Positions 56,391 through 64,000 of a stretch of 64,000 nucleotides of DNA are shown here, in pieces. A program made the translations under genes and the position numbers. The DNA comes from Actinoplanes missouriensis 431. GTDB lineage: Bacteria; Actinomycetota; Actinomycetes; Mycobacteriales; Micromonosporaceae. Location of the stretch: the NCBI RefSeq assembly GCF_000284295.1, contig NC_017093.1, positions 7,502,001 through 7,566,000 on the forward strand, given 5' to 3'. The notes under the pieces were generated by a model, which was given only the letters and a program-made list of their open reading frames with translations, was not told the origin of the DNA and did not search any database. How positions within the stretch are numbered: position 1 is the stretch's first letter; every line of letters starts with the position of its first letter.

Positions 56391-57742
56391 TCTCCCATAG
56401 CCAGGAACACGTTCTTCACATCGGTGAACGACAGCAGCGCGTCCGGGCCCAGCTCACGGCCCAGACCGGACTGCTTCATCCCGCCGAACGGCGTCCAGTA
56501 CCGCACCGAGGAGTTGCTGTTGACGCTCAGCGCGCCGGTCTCCACGGCTCGCGACATCCGCAGCGCGCGGCCGACGTCCCGGGTCCAGATCGAGCCGGAC
56601 AGGCCGTACTCGGTGTCGTTGGCGAGCCGCACCGCCTCGGCCTCGTCGCGGAACGGCAGCACGCTCAGCACCGGGCCGAAGATCTCCTCGCGCCAGTGCC
56701 GGTCCCGCTCGGAGCCGGCCAGCAGGACGGTCGGCGGGAACCACCAGCCGTCCGTGAAGTCGGCGGTGCCGCGAAATGCCACATCGGCGCCGTCCAGATA
56801 GGAGGCGACGACGTCCCGCTGACCGGAAGAGATCAGCGGGCCCATCTCCGACATGTCGCTCGACGGGTCCAATACCCGGAATTTCTTGACGGCCGGCTCC
56901 AGCAGCGCCAGGAACCTGTCATAGACCGACGCCTCGACCAGGAGCCGCGACCGGGCACAACAGTCCTGGCCCGCGTTGTCGAAGACCGCGCCGGGCGCCG
57001 CCGCCGCCGCCGCCTCCAGGTCAGCGTCCGCGAAGACGATGTTGGAGCTCTTGCCACCGAGTTCCAGGGTCACGCGTTTCACCTGGTCGGCGCAGCCCGC
57101 CATGATCGATTTACCGACCTCGGTCGACCCGGTGAAACACACCTTGCGGACCGCCGGGTGCGTGACGAACCGCTGGCCCACCACGCTGCCCTTGCCCGGC
57201 AGCACCTGGAAGACGTCCTCCGGCAGGCCGGCCTCGCACGCCAGTTCGCCGAGGCGGATCGCGGTGAGCGGGGTCAGCTCGGCGGGCTTGAGCACCACGG
57301 TGTTCCCGGCCGCCAGCGCCGGCGCGAAACCCCAGCCCGCGATCGGCATCGGGAAGTTCCACGGCACGATGATCCCGACCACGCCGAGCGGCTCGTGGAA
57401 CGTCACGTCGATGCCGCCGGGAACCGGTATCTGCCGTCCGGAGAGCCGCTCCGGGGCGCCCGCGTAGTAGTTCAGGACGTCCCGGACGTTGCCCGCCTCC
57501 CAGCGCGCGTTGCCGATCGTGTGTCCCGCGTTGCGTACCTCCAGTTGCGCGAGCTCTTCGATGTGCTCGTCCACCACCGCCGCGAAGCGGCGCAGCAGCC
57601 GCGCCCGATCACCGGGCGCGAGGTCACGCCAGGCCGGGAACGCTTTCTGCGCACGTCCGATCGCCGCGTCGGTCGCGGCCGCATCCAGCGACGGTACGGT
57701 CGTGAGCACCGCCCCGGTCGACGGGTTGATCACCTCTGTCAC
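56387..57742 (-). CDS. Aldehyde dehydrogenase (gamma-glutamyl-gamma-aminobutyraldehyde type)
   Basis: A 451-residue NAD(P)-dependent enzyme. LELGGKSSNIVF carries the general-base Glu and NAGQDCCARSR the nucleophile Cys. Family context (permease, glutamylpolyamine synthetase, PuuD) suggests the PuuC-type step that oxidises gamma-glutamyl-gamma-aminobutyraldehyde. Start is GTG at 57742, 15 bases after the synthetase gene. Confidence 0.88.
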   Translation of the reverse strand: MTEVINPSTGAVLTTVPSLDAAATDAAIGRAQKAFPAWRDLAPGDRARLLRRFAAVVDEHIEELAQLEVRNAGHTIGNARWEAGNVRDVLNYYAGAPERLSGRQIPVPGGIDVTFHEPLGVVGIIVPWNFPMPIAGWGFAPALAAGNTVVLKPAELTPLTAIRLGELACEAGLPEDVFQVLPGKGSVVGQRFVTHPAVRKVCFTGSTEVGKSIMAGCADQVKRVTLELGGKSSNIVFADADLEAAAAAAPGAVFDNAGQDCCARSRLLVEASVYDRFLALLEPAVKKFRVLDPSSDMSEMGPLISSGQRDVVASYLDGADVAFRGTADFTDGWWFPPTVLLAGSERDRHWREEIFGPVLSVLPFRDEAEAVRLANDTEYGLSGSIWTRDVGRALRMSRAVETGALSVNSNSSVRYWTPFGGMKQSGLGRELGPDALLSFTDVKNVFLAMGE

Positions 57743-57757
57743 GTGCTGATCATCCCT

Positions 57758-59113
57758 TCAGAGACGCTCGAACCCACGGCGCAACTCCCAGTCGGTGACC
57801 GCCGCGTCGTAAGCGGCCAGTTCGACCCTCGCCATGTTCGCGTAGTGGGCGACCACATCGCTGCCGAACGCCGATCCGGCGATTCCGCTCTCGGCCCACA
57901 GCAAAGCCGCGTCCCGGAGCGTCCCCGGCACTCGTGTCGCATCCGCATCGTGATACGCATTCCCGACGAATTCGTCCTCCAGTGACAGTTCGTTCTCGAT
58001 GCCGTGCAACGCCCCCGCGACCAGGGCCGCGATCGCCAGGTACGGGTTGACGTCCCCGCCCGGCACCCGGTTCTCCACCCGCATCCCCTGCCCGTGCCCG
58101 GCGATCCGCAGCGCACAGGTCCGGTTGTCGACACCCCACCGGATCGCGGTCGGCGCGAACGACCCCGGCTGGTACCGCTTGTACGAGTTGATGTTCGGCG
58201 CGAAGAGCAGGCTGAACTCCCGCATCGTGGCGAGCAGCCCGGCCAGCACCCGCTGCCCGGTCACGCTCAGGTGCGCCGGTCCGTCCCCGAGCATCGCGGA
58301 CTGCCCGTCCTCGCCCCGTAACGAGAAGTGGATGTGGCAGGAGTTGCCCTCCCGTTCGTTCGGCTTCGCCATGAAGGTGAGCGCCATGCCCTCCTGCGCG
58401 GCGATCTCCTTGGCCCCGTTCTTGTAGATCACGTGCCCGTCGGCGGCGGTCAGCGCGTCCGCGTACCGGAAGGCGATCTCGTGCTGACCGAAGTTGCACT
58501 CCCCCTTCGCGCTCTCCGGCACCAGGCCCGCGCCGTACATCTCGTTGCGGATCCGGCGCAGCAGCGGCTCCACCCGGGCGGTGCCGAGCAGGGAGTAGTC
58601 CACGTTGTACTGGTTCGCCGGGGTCAGGTCCCGGTAGTTCTTCGTGAACGCCTCCTCGTAGCTGTCCCGGTAGAGGACGAACTCGAGCTCGGTGCCCGCG
58701 TACGCGGTCAGCCCGTGCGCCGCCAGCCGGTCCAGCTGGCGGCGCAGGATCTGCCGGGGTGACGGCGCGACCGGCTCCCCCGCCGTGTCGAACAGGTCGG
58801 CGAGCACCAACGCGGTGCCGGGCTGCCACGGGACGCGGCGCAGCGTGCGGAAATCCGGCCGCATCACGAAGTCGCCGTAGCCGGTGGACCAGGAGGACAT
58901 CTCGTACCCGTCGACCGTGTTCATGTCCACGTCGACGGCGAGCAGGTAGTTGCACCCCTCACTGCCGCCGGACACCACCTCGTCCATGAAGTAGCGCCCG
59001 TGCAGCCGCTTGCCCTGCAATCGTCCCTGCATGTCGGTCAGACCCAGCAGCACCGTGTCGATGCTGCCGTTGGCGACCGAGACGTCGAGCTCCTCGAGAT
59101 CCATGTCCGTCAT
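57758..59113 (-). CDS. Glutamine synthetase-family gamma-glutamylpolyamine synthetase
   Basis: A 451-residue glutamine-synthetase fold. Conserved parts include GTELEFVLYRDSYEEAF, GQHEIAFRYADALTAADGH, FMAKPNEREGNSCHIHFSLR and NRTCALRIAGHG. The gene lies in a polyamine-type cluster and most resembles gamma-glutamylpolyamine synthetases (PuuA/GlnA3), which join glutamate to putrescine or related amines. ATG at 59113, or 59104. Confidence 0.9.
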   Translation of the reverse strand: MTDMDLEELDVSVANGSIDTVLLGLTDMQGRLQGKRLHGRYFMDEVVSGGSEGCNYLLAVDVDMNTVDGYEMSSWSTGYGDFVMRPDFRTLRRVPWQPGTALVLADLFDTAGEPVAPSPRQILRRQLDRLAAHGLTAYAGTELEFVLYRDSYEEAFTKNYRDLTPANQYNVDYSLLGTARVEPLLRRIRNEMYGAGLVPESAKGECNFGQHEIAFRYADALTAADGHVIYKNGAKEIAAQEGMALTFMAKPNEREGNSCHIHFSLRGEDGQSAMLGDGPAHLSVTGQRVLAGLLATMREFSLLFAPNINSYKRYQPGSFAPTAIRWGVDNRTCALRIAGHGQGMRVENRVPGGDVNPYLAIAALVAGALHGIENELSLEDEFVGNAYHDADATRVPGTLRDAALLWAESGIAGSAFGSDVVAHYANMARVELAAYDAAVTDWELRRGFERL

Positions 59114-59117
59114 CCCA

Positions 59118-60641
59118 TCAGTCGATCTGCTCGCCGTGATGTGCTTTCTCGATCAGGTTCTGCTTCGGCCCGGTGAACCACTTGCGGGCGCTCGCGAACC
59201 ACCAGATCGTGGCCGCCCCGAGGACCACTGCCACCGCGACGATCGTGTAGTTGAAGTTCGACGCGCTGATCGGGCTCGCGGTCGGCAGCACGAAGAGAAC
59301 GCAGATGACACCTACCCAGACGATCGCGATCCAGCCGACCGGAGCGCTCCACTTTCCGAGATTCCAGGGGCCGGCCTCGAACTCGGCGCCGAGACGGCGG
59401 CGCAGCAGGACCGGTCCGACGTAGGCGATGTACAGCCCGATCACCGCGATCGAGGTGGCCGCCAGGTACGCCGTGGTGTTCCAGAGCGACGGGAGCACCA
59501 GCAGGATCGAGAGGCTCACGCAGAGCCAGATCGAGTTGGTCGGCGTACCGGTGCGGGTGTTGACCTTCTTCCAGATCCGGGAACCGGGGATGGCGTCGTC
59601 CCGGGCGAACGCGTACGACATCCGGGAGTTCGCGGTGACCGAGGCCATGCCGCAGAACCACTGCGCCACCATGCAGATGAACAGCAGGAACGTGCCGAGG
59701 TCGTGGCCTACGGCGTCGATGAAGATCTGTGCGGGCGGCAGGCCGAGATCGCTCGTCCGGGCGCCCTCGTAGTCCTGGATGGACCAGGTGATCGCGAAGA
59801 GCAGCACGAAGCCGGCCAGCACCGAGACCACCACGGACATCACGATGCCCCGCGGCGCGGCCCGGGCGGCGTCGTGCGTCTCCTCCGCCACGTGCGCCGA
59901 GGCGTCGTAACCGGTGTAGGTGTACTGCGCCATCAGCAGACCGATCAGCACGGCGTAGACGCCCGCCCCGGCGAACGTGAAGCCGGTGGCGTTCTGCACC
60001 TCGAAGAACACCTCGGAGATCGGCTTGTGCTGGTCCGGCACGATCGCCAGGATGCCGACGATGACCGCCACGCCGACCAGGTGCCACCAGGCGCTCACGT
60101 CGGAGAGCACCCGCACCAGGTTCACGCCGAACGTGTTCAGCAGGCCGTGCACGACGATGATGAGCAGGAAGATCAGGAAAGTCCGGCCGGTGGTCACCTC
60201 CATGTCGAAGGTGAGACTCAGGAACGCCGACGTGGTGATCGCCGCGCCGAAGTCGATGGCCGCGGTCACCGCGACCTCGCCGAGGAAGTTGAACCAGCCG
60301 ATGAACCAGGCCCAGGCGGCCTTGTTCCGTTTGGCGAGCGCGGCGGCCCACCAGTAGAGGGCGCCGGCGGTCGGATAGGCCGAGCAGACCTCGGCCATCG
60401 CCAGCGCCACGAAGGTCACCATGATGCCGACGAACAGCCAGCCCAGGGTGATGGCGATCGGACCGCCCGCGGCCATGGCGATCCCGTACGAGGTGATCGC
60501 TCCGGCCAGGATGGAAATGATCGAGAAGGAGACGGCGAAGTTGGAGAAGCCCGAGAGCCGGCGGTGCAGCTCCTGCTTGTAACCGAGTTGTGCGAGTCGT
60601 TCCTCGTCGGAGGTGGGGGCGATTCTTGGATCAGCGCTCAT
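59118..60641 (-). CDS. APC-family amino acid/polyamine permease
   Basis: A 507-residue transporter with about 12 membrane helices. The consensus ISILAGAITSYGIAMAAGG and WFIGWFNFLGEVAVTAAIDFG are APC-family features. It probably imports a polyamine, GABA or a related amine for the downstream catabolic genes. ATG at 60641 is chosen for the GGGAG site; the frame to 60722 is not supported. Confidence 0.9.
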   Translation of the reverse strand: MSADPRIAPTSDEERLAQLGYKQELHRRLSGFSNFAVSFSIISILAGAITSYGIAMAAGGPIAITLGWLFVGIMVTFVALAMAEVCSAYPTAGALYWWAAALAKRNKAAWAWFIGWFNFLGEVAVTAAIDFGAAITTSAFLSLTFDMEVTTGRTFLIFLLIIVVHGLLNTFGVNLVRVLSDVSAWWHLVGVAVIVGILAIVPDQHKPISEVFFEVQNATGFTFAGAGVYAVLIGLLMAQYTYTGYDASAHVAEETHDAARAAPRGIVMSVVVSVLAGFVLLFAITWSIQDYEGARTSDLGLPPAQIFIDAVGHDLGTFLLFICMVAQWFCGMASVTANSRMSYAFARDDAIPGSRIWKKVNTRTGTPTNSIWLCVSLSILLVLPSLWNTTAYLAATSIAVIGLYIAYVGPVLLRRRLGAEFEAGPWNLGKWSAPVGWIAIVWVGVICVLFVLPTASPISASNFNYTIVAVAVVLGAATIWWFASARKWFTGPKQNLIEKAHHGEQID

Positions 60642-60768
60642 CTGAGTGCTCCCTTGCCCGGTGTGACCTGGACCACGCTTGCCGTGATGATCTCGCCGTC
60701 GTGTTACGGGCGTCAATGACAAGGGTTAATTGATCGCTTCCGGCTGTGCCGAAACGGTCCACAAAGGG

Positions 60769-60860
60769 CGGCGGCGCTCTTGCGGAGAGGCGGCGGCGCT
60801 CTTGCTGGGGAGCGGCGGCGCTCTTGCTGGGGAGCGGCGGCGCTCTTGCTGGGGGCCGGC
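60769..60860. repeat. 22-base tandem repeat, four copies
   Basis: The core CGGCGGCGCTCTTG starts at 60769, 60791, 60813 and 60835, exactly 22 bases apart. The units are nearly identical, with the last decaying into GGGGGCCGGC. It lies about 130 bases upstream of the permease start. Confidence 0.9.
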
Positions 60861-61337
60861 GGCGCAGGGCGGGCGCTTGCGCGTGGGGGGCGCGCCGAAG
60901 AGAGAGGTGACCGCGCCCCGCACCGCCGCGAAGGTGGGCCGTCCGAGCGGCCCGCGCTTGCCCCTCAAGGCTCGCACCGCCCCCGTCCGCGGGCAACGCG
61001 ATTACTCCGGAAGGCATCGACCGACTACAGCATAATCGCTGGTCAGACAGACCTTTTCCGAAAAAATCTACAGCGGCGAGTCTAGAAATCCGGGCCGGAG
61101 AGGATTACATTCGGGTGGTCGGTCACGGCCGACGGAGCCGGTCGAAAGGCCGGTGAGCAACTGGCACAGTCGCTGAGTTGGAGGAGGAGGACGAGATACC
61201 GCAGCAACGCGTAATCGCAACGTCCCCGGCCCGACAAGAGGTGATCGCAGCCGATGCCCATCACTCCGGCCGACCGCTAGCGGCACGCAGCAGGTCGACC
61301 ACATGCGCCGACAATGATCGGCACAAGAATTGAAAAG

Positions 61338-61368
61338 CCAGGGCCCCGGTTACCCGCCGGGGCCCTGG
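61338..61368. terminator. 12-base perfect hairpin upstream of MerR
   Basis: CCAGGGCCCCGG (61338-61349) and CCGGGGCCCTGG (61357-61368) form a perfect stem with the loop TTACCCG. On the minus strand it is followed by CTTTTCAATTCTT, like a terminator for minus-strand transcription, although no minus-strand gene lies to its right. It ends 31 bases before the MerR start and so may also act in that leader. Confidence 0.6.
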
Positions 61369-61399
61369 ACCACGTCGGAGAGGCCCCGGATGGGAGCGC

Positions 61400-61753
61400 A
61401 TGACCTCGTCGAGCGATGAACCGGCGTTCACCATGGGCCGGGCCGCCGAGCTGATCGGCGTGACCCCGGCCTTTCTGCGCAGCCTGGACGAGACCGGGCT
61501 GATCGCGGCGGGACGCTCCTCCGGGGGCCACCGTCGGTACTCACGGCATCAGCTCGACCTCGCGGCCCGCGTTCGCCGGCTGCTGGACGAGGGTTTCCCG
61601 CTCGCCGCCGCCTGCCGGATCGTCACCCTCGAGGACCGTCTGGCGGCCGCGCACCGGCGGATCGCCGAGCTCGGCGGCACGCCGGGACCGGACGAGGACG
61701 CCACCATCCCCACCCAGACCCGCCGCCGCCGGTTGACCCCCTCAGTGAACTGA
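61400..61753 (+). CDS. MerR-family transcriptional regulator
   Basis: A 117-residue protein with a MerR winged helix: FTMGRAAELIGVTPAFLRSLDETGLI and GGHRRYSRHQLDLAARVRRLLDEGF. A short helix and basic tail follow; there is no long metal- or drug-binding C-terminal domain. It starts with ATG at 61400 after GGGAGC. Confidence 0.88.
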   Translation: MTSSSDEPAFTMGRAAELIGVTPAFLRSLDETGLIAAGRSSGGHRRYSRHQLDLAARVRRLLDEGFPLAAACRIVTLEDRLAAAHRRIAELGGTPGPDEDATIPTQTRRRRLTPSVN

Positions 61754-61780
61754 CAGCCTCATCCATGCGATGGTCACCCC

Positions 61781-63067
61781 ATGCCATCGTGGAACATCGA
61801 AGAGTGGCGTAGGCCAGGCCCGACGCCCGCGCAGCGGAAAGCAGATCTGTGGATCGGCATCGGCGTCGCGGCGGTCGCGGTGCTCAACCTGTTCCTCTCC
61901 CGCAGCGTCGGCATGCTGCACACCGACGACGCTCCGGCCCGAGCCGAGCAGATCGCCTGGGCGGTCGCCACCACGCTGCCGCTGGCCTGGCGGCGGCAGC
62001 GGCCGGACGCGGTCGCACTGATCATGTCGGCGCTCTTCATCGGCGGCCAGGTCCGCGGCGCCCAGGAGCAGCAGGTCACGACGTACGCGCTGTACGCCGC
62101 GATCTACACGCTCGGTGCGTGGGGACCGGTCCGGCGCCGGGCCCGGACGCTCCGGCTCGGCATCATCGCGGCGATGTTCGGCTGGCTCACCGTCGCCTTC
62201 CTGACGCAGTGGGACGAGATCCACGGCGAGTCGTTCGAGGGCGCCTCCGGCGAGCTGCCGGTGCTCTGGTCGCTGGTCTTCAACAACTACTTCGTCAACG
62301 TCATCTTCTTCGGCTCGGTCTACCTGGTCGGCGACGCCGCCTGGCAGGCCGCGCGCCGGCTCAACACGGTCGAGTCGCAGGCCGCCGAGCTGCGCGCCGC
62401 GCAGGCCGCCGAGGCCGAGCGGGCGGTGATCCGCGAGCGGGTGCGGATCGCCCGGGAACTGCACGACGTGGTCGCCCACCACGTGTCGGTGATGGGCATC
62501 CAGGCGTCGGCGTGCCGGCGGGCGCTGGACAAGGATCCGGCGCGGGCGCGGACCGCGCTCACCGCGATCGAGGAGGGCGCCCGGACCGCGGTGGACGAGC
62601 TGCGCCGGATGCTCGGCGCGCTGCGCGCCTCGGGCGCCACCGCGGAGGCGGCCACCAGCGGCGTCGACCGGATCCCGCAGATCGCGGAGAGCGCGCGGGA
62701 AGCCGGCCTGACCGTTCACTCGGCGGTCTTCGGTGACCCCGTGCCGCTGCCGGACTCGGTGTCGCAGACCGCGTACCGGATCGTCCAGGAGGCGGTCACC
62801 AACGCGCTGAAGCACGCGCACGCCCGCACGCTCGACATCCGGGTCCGCTACCTGAGCGGCCTGGTGGAGGTGGACGTGACAGACGACGGGCGGGGCACGT
62901 CCGACAAGCCAGAGAAATCCGGGGGGATGGGAATCATCGGCATGCGGGAACGCGTCGCGGTGCACGACGGAGAGCTGGAGAGCGGTCCACGGCCGGGCGG
63001 CGGATACCGGGTCCGGGCCCGCCTGCCCTTCACGCCCGTGCTGAGCATGGCGGGAGAGTCGCGGTGA
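61781..63067 (+). CDS. NarL-family sensor histidine kinase
   Basis: A 428-residue kinase with about five membrane helices (roughly 25-180), a coiled linker, the HisKA_3 dimer domain ARELHDVVAHHVSVMGIQA with the phosphorylated His, and a HATPase domain (VQEAVTNALKHAHA, DDGRGTSDKPEKSGGMGIIGMRERV). ATG at 61781. It overlaps the response regulator by four bases (GTGA). Its signal is not known. Confidence 0.94.
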   Translation: MPSWNIEEWRRPGPTPAQRKADLWIGIGVAAVAVLNLFLSRSVGMLHTDDAPARAEQIAWAVATTLPLAWRRQRPDAVALIMSALFIGGQVRGAQEQQVTTYALYAAIYTLGAWGPVRRRARTLRLGIIAAMFGWLTVAFLTQWDEIHGESFEGASGELPVLWSLVFNNYFVNVIFFGSVYLVGDAAWQAARRLNTVESQAAELRAAQAAEAERAVIRERVRIARELHDVVAHHVSVMGIQASACRRALDKDPARARTALTAIEEGARTAVDELRRMLGALRASGATAEAATSGVDRIPQIAESAREAGLTVHSAVFGDPVPLPDSVSQTAYRIVQEAVTNALKHAHARTLDIRVRYLSGLVEVDVTDDGRGTSDKPEKSGGMGIIGMRERVAVHDGELESGPRPGGGYRVRARLPFTPVLSMAGESR

Positions 63068-63723
63068 CGATCAGGGTCCTGCTGGCGGACGACCACGCGC
63101 TGGTCCGCACCGGCTTCCGGGTCATCCTGGAGATGGAGGACGACATCACCGTCGTCGGCGAGGCGTCGGACGGCGCGCAGGCCACCGACCTGGCCCTGAG
63201 CCTGCGGCCGGACGTCGTGCTGATGGACGTCGAGATGCCCGGCGTGGACGGCCTGGAGGCGACCCGCCGGATCGCCGCGGCCGGCGGCCCGTCGGTGCTG
63301 ATCCTCACCACGTTCGACCGCGACGACTACCTGTTCGCGGCGCTGCAGGCCGGTGCCAGCGGGTTCCTGCTGAAGAACGGCACACCGGAGGCGCTGACCG
63401 AGGCGGTACGCGTGATAGCCGCCGGCGACGCGCTGCTCGCCCCCGCCGTGACCCGCCGGGTGATCGCCGGCTTCACCGCGCCCCGCCAGCGCACGCCCGA
63501 GCCGGTGGTCCGCCTGGACGAGCTGACACCGCGCGAGCACGAGGTGCTGGTGCTGCTCGCCGGCGGCGCCACCAACGCCGAGATCGCGACCGGGCTGCGG
63601 CTCGGGGAGACCACCGTGAAGACGCACGTGAGCCGGGTGCTGATGAAACTCGGCGCGCGGGATCGGACGCAGGCCGTGGTCCTGGCGTACGAGCTCGGGG
63701 TGGTGCGTCCTTCGCAGGGATGA
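63064..63723 (+). CDS. NarL/LuxR-family response regulator
   Basis: A 219-residue protein: receiver domain (RVLLADDHALVRTGFR, phospho-Asp in VVLMDVEMPG, LTTF, LLKN) and a LuxR helix-turn-helix (LTPREHEVLVLLAGGATNAEIATGLRLGETTVKTHVSRVLMKLG). GTG at 63064. With the coupled kinase and the next ABC gene it resembles a stress-responsive export unit. Confidence 0.95.
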   Translation: MTIRVLLADDHALVRTGFRVILEMEDDITVVGEASDGAQATDLALSLRPDVVLMDVEMPGVDGLEATRRIAAAGGPSVLILTTFDRDDYLFAALQAGASGFLLKNGTPEALTEAVRVIAAGDALLAPAVTRRVIAGFTAPRQRTPEPVVRLDELTPREHEVLVLLAGGATNAEIATGLRLGETTVKTHVSRVLMKLGARDRTQAVVLAYELGVVRPSQG

Positions 63724-63773
63724 CGTTCTCGCGCCGGACGACATCGAGGTCGGCGGCCCCTAGCGTTTACCGC

Positions 63774-64000
63774 ATGACCACCGTCCTCAACGTCGATGCC
63801 GTCAACCGGTCCTTCGGCGACCGGCAGGTCCTCAAGGACGTGTCCTTCGCCGTCGACGCCGGCCGCCTGACCGGCTTCGTCGGCGCGAACGGCGCCGGCA
63901 AGACCACCACGATGCGGATCATCCTGGGCGTGCTCGGCGCCGAGTCCGGGACGACCACCTGGCGCGGCGCCCCGATCACCCGTGAGGTGCGGCAGCGCTT
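63774..64000 (+). CDS. ABC transporter ATP-binding protein, N-terminal part (cut by window edge)
   Basis: About 75 residues are visible. They start at ATG 63774 and hold the Walker A motif GANGAGKTTTMRIILG near residue 42. The chain runs off the window. It probably forms an exporter with a permease downstream and is regulated by the kinase/regulator pair. Confidence 0.92.
   Translation, partial: MTTVLNVDAVNRSFGDRQVLKDVSFAVDAGRLTGFVGANGAGKTTTMRIILGVLGAESGTTTWRGAPITREVRQR

Larger units (their letters stand above)
60642..61399. other. 758-base gene-free stretch between permease and MerR genes
   Basis: Frames here are short, Arg/Ala-rich and mutually overlapping, with no domains or ribosome sites. 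Content: the permease leader (60642-60730), four copies of a 22-base repeat, a GC-rich stretch, a lower-GC patch at 61030-61110 that may hold promoters, and a hairpin before the MerR gene. Confidence 0.6.

Noticed and set aside
60730-61035. Frames through the 22-base repeats upstream of the permease
   Set aside because: Low-complexity products on both strands and no conserved motif.

Overview
The window is high-GC actinobacterial DNA. Its gene order (pspM-pspA-clgR-cinA-pgsA-rimO, then ftsK, rnj, dapA, then dapB-pnp-rpsO-ribF-truB-rbfA-infB-nusA-rimP) is typical of Actinobacteria. The very GC-rich codon use, many GTG starts, a YcaQ/AlkX-type protein, HTTM proteins and a SpoIIE/STAS pair suggest Micromonosporaceae, perhaps an Actinoplanes relative; the genus is an inference. 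Nearly all core genes lie on the minus strand. I saw no rRNA, tRNA, CRISPR array, transposase or integrase.

Layout. 1-5.1 kb: end of a DNA glycosylase, the phage-shock/ClgR envelope-stress genes, cinA, pgsA and rimO. 5.3-8.9 kb: two tandem GPI18-like membrane mannosyltransferase paralogues, a cysteine-bearing SufR-like regulator and a DUF3291 protein. 8.9-16.1 kb: ftsK, a YbjN protein, a secreted S1 protease, rnj and dapA. 16.2-30 kb is accessory: DUF2752, a YcaQ/AlkX-like protein and a GNAT enzyme, then an eight-gene minus-strand cluster (27.06 to 18.53 kb), then a repeat-rich gap and an HTTM pair. 30-47.8 kb: dapB, PAP2, M16 peptidase, pnp, rpsO, ribF, truB, MATE, DHH, rbfA, DUF503, a TRM11-like methyltransferase, infB, ylxR, nusA and rimP. 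48-51.3 kb: lipoprotein, ferritin-like DUF4439, nucleotidyltransferase-fold protein, VIT1-type transporter and map. 51.4-54 kb: STAS protein and SpoIIE phosphatase. 54-60.6 kb: a Puu-like polyamine/GABA catabolic cluster. 61.4-64 kb: MerR regulator, NarL-type two-component pair and the start of an ABC transporter.

The most interesting region is the cluster at 18.5-27.1 kb. It encodes, in order of transcription, a Crp/Fnr protein with an intact cyclic-nucleotide phosphate-binding cassette, a small membrane protein resembling the Pycsar effector PycTM, a second Crp/Fnr protein, a class III nucleotide-cyclase-fold protein, a degenerate P-loop NTPase with helical repeats, an SPFH-like protein, a VWA-OmpA lipoprotein and a four-helix membrane protein. 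The cyclase-like protein and the NTPase share a GIIVGD motif, at the C-terminus of one and near the N-terminus of the other, which could let them bind each other. A palindrome with an FNR-like box lies upstream of the cyclase gene. I infer a cyclic-nucleotide-dependent defence or envelope-stress system, related to Pycsar but with extra parts. Its function is not proven by sequence.
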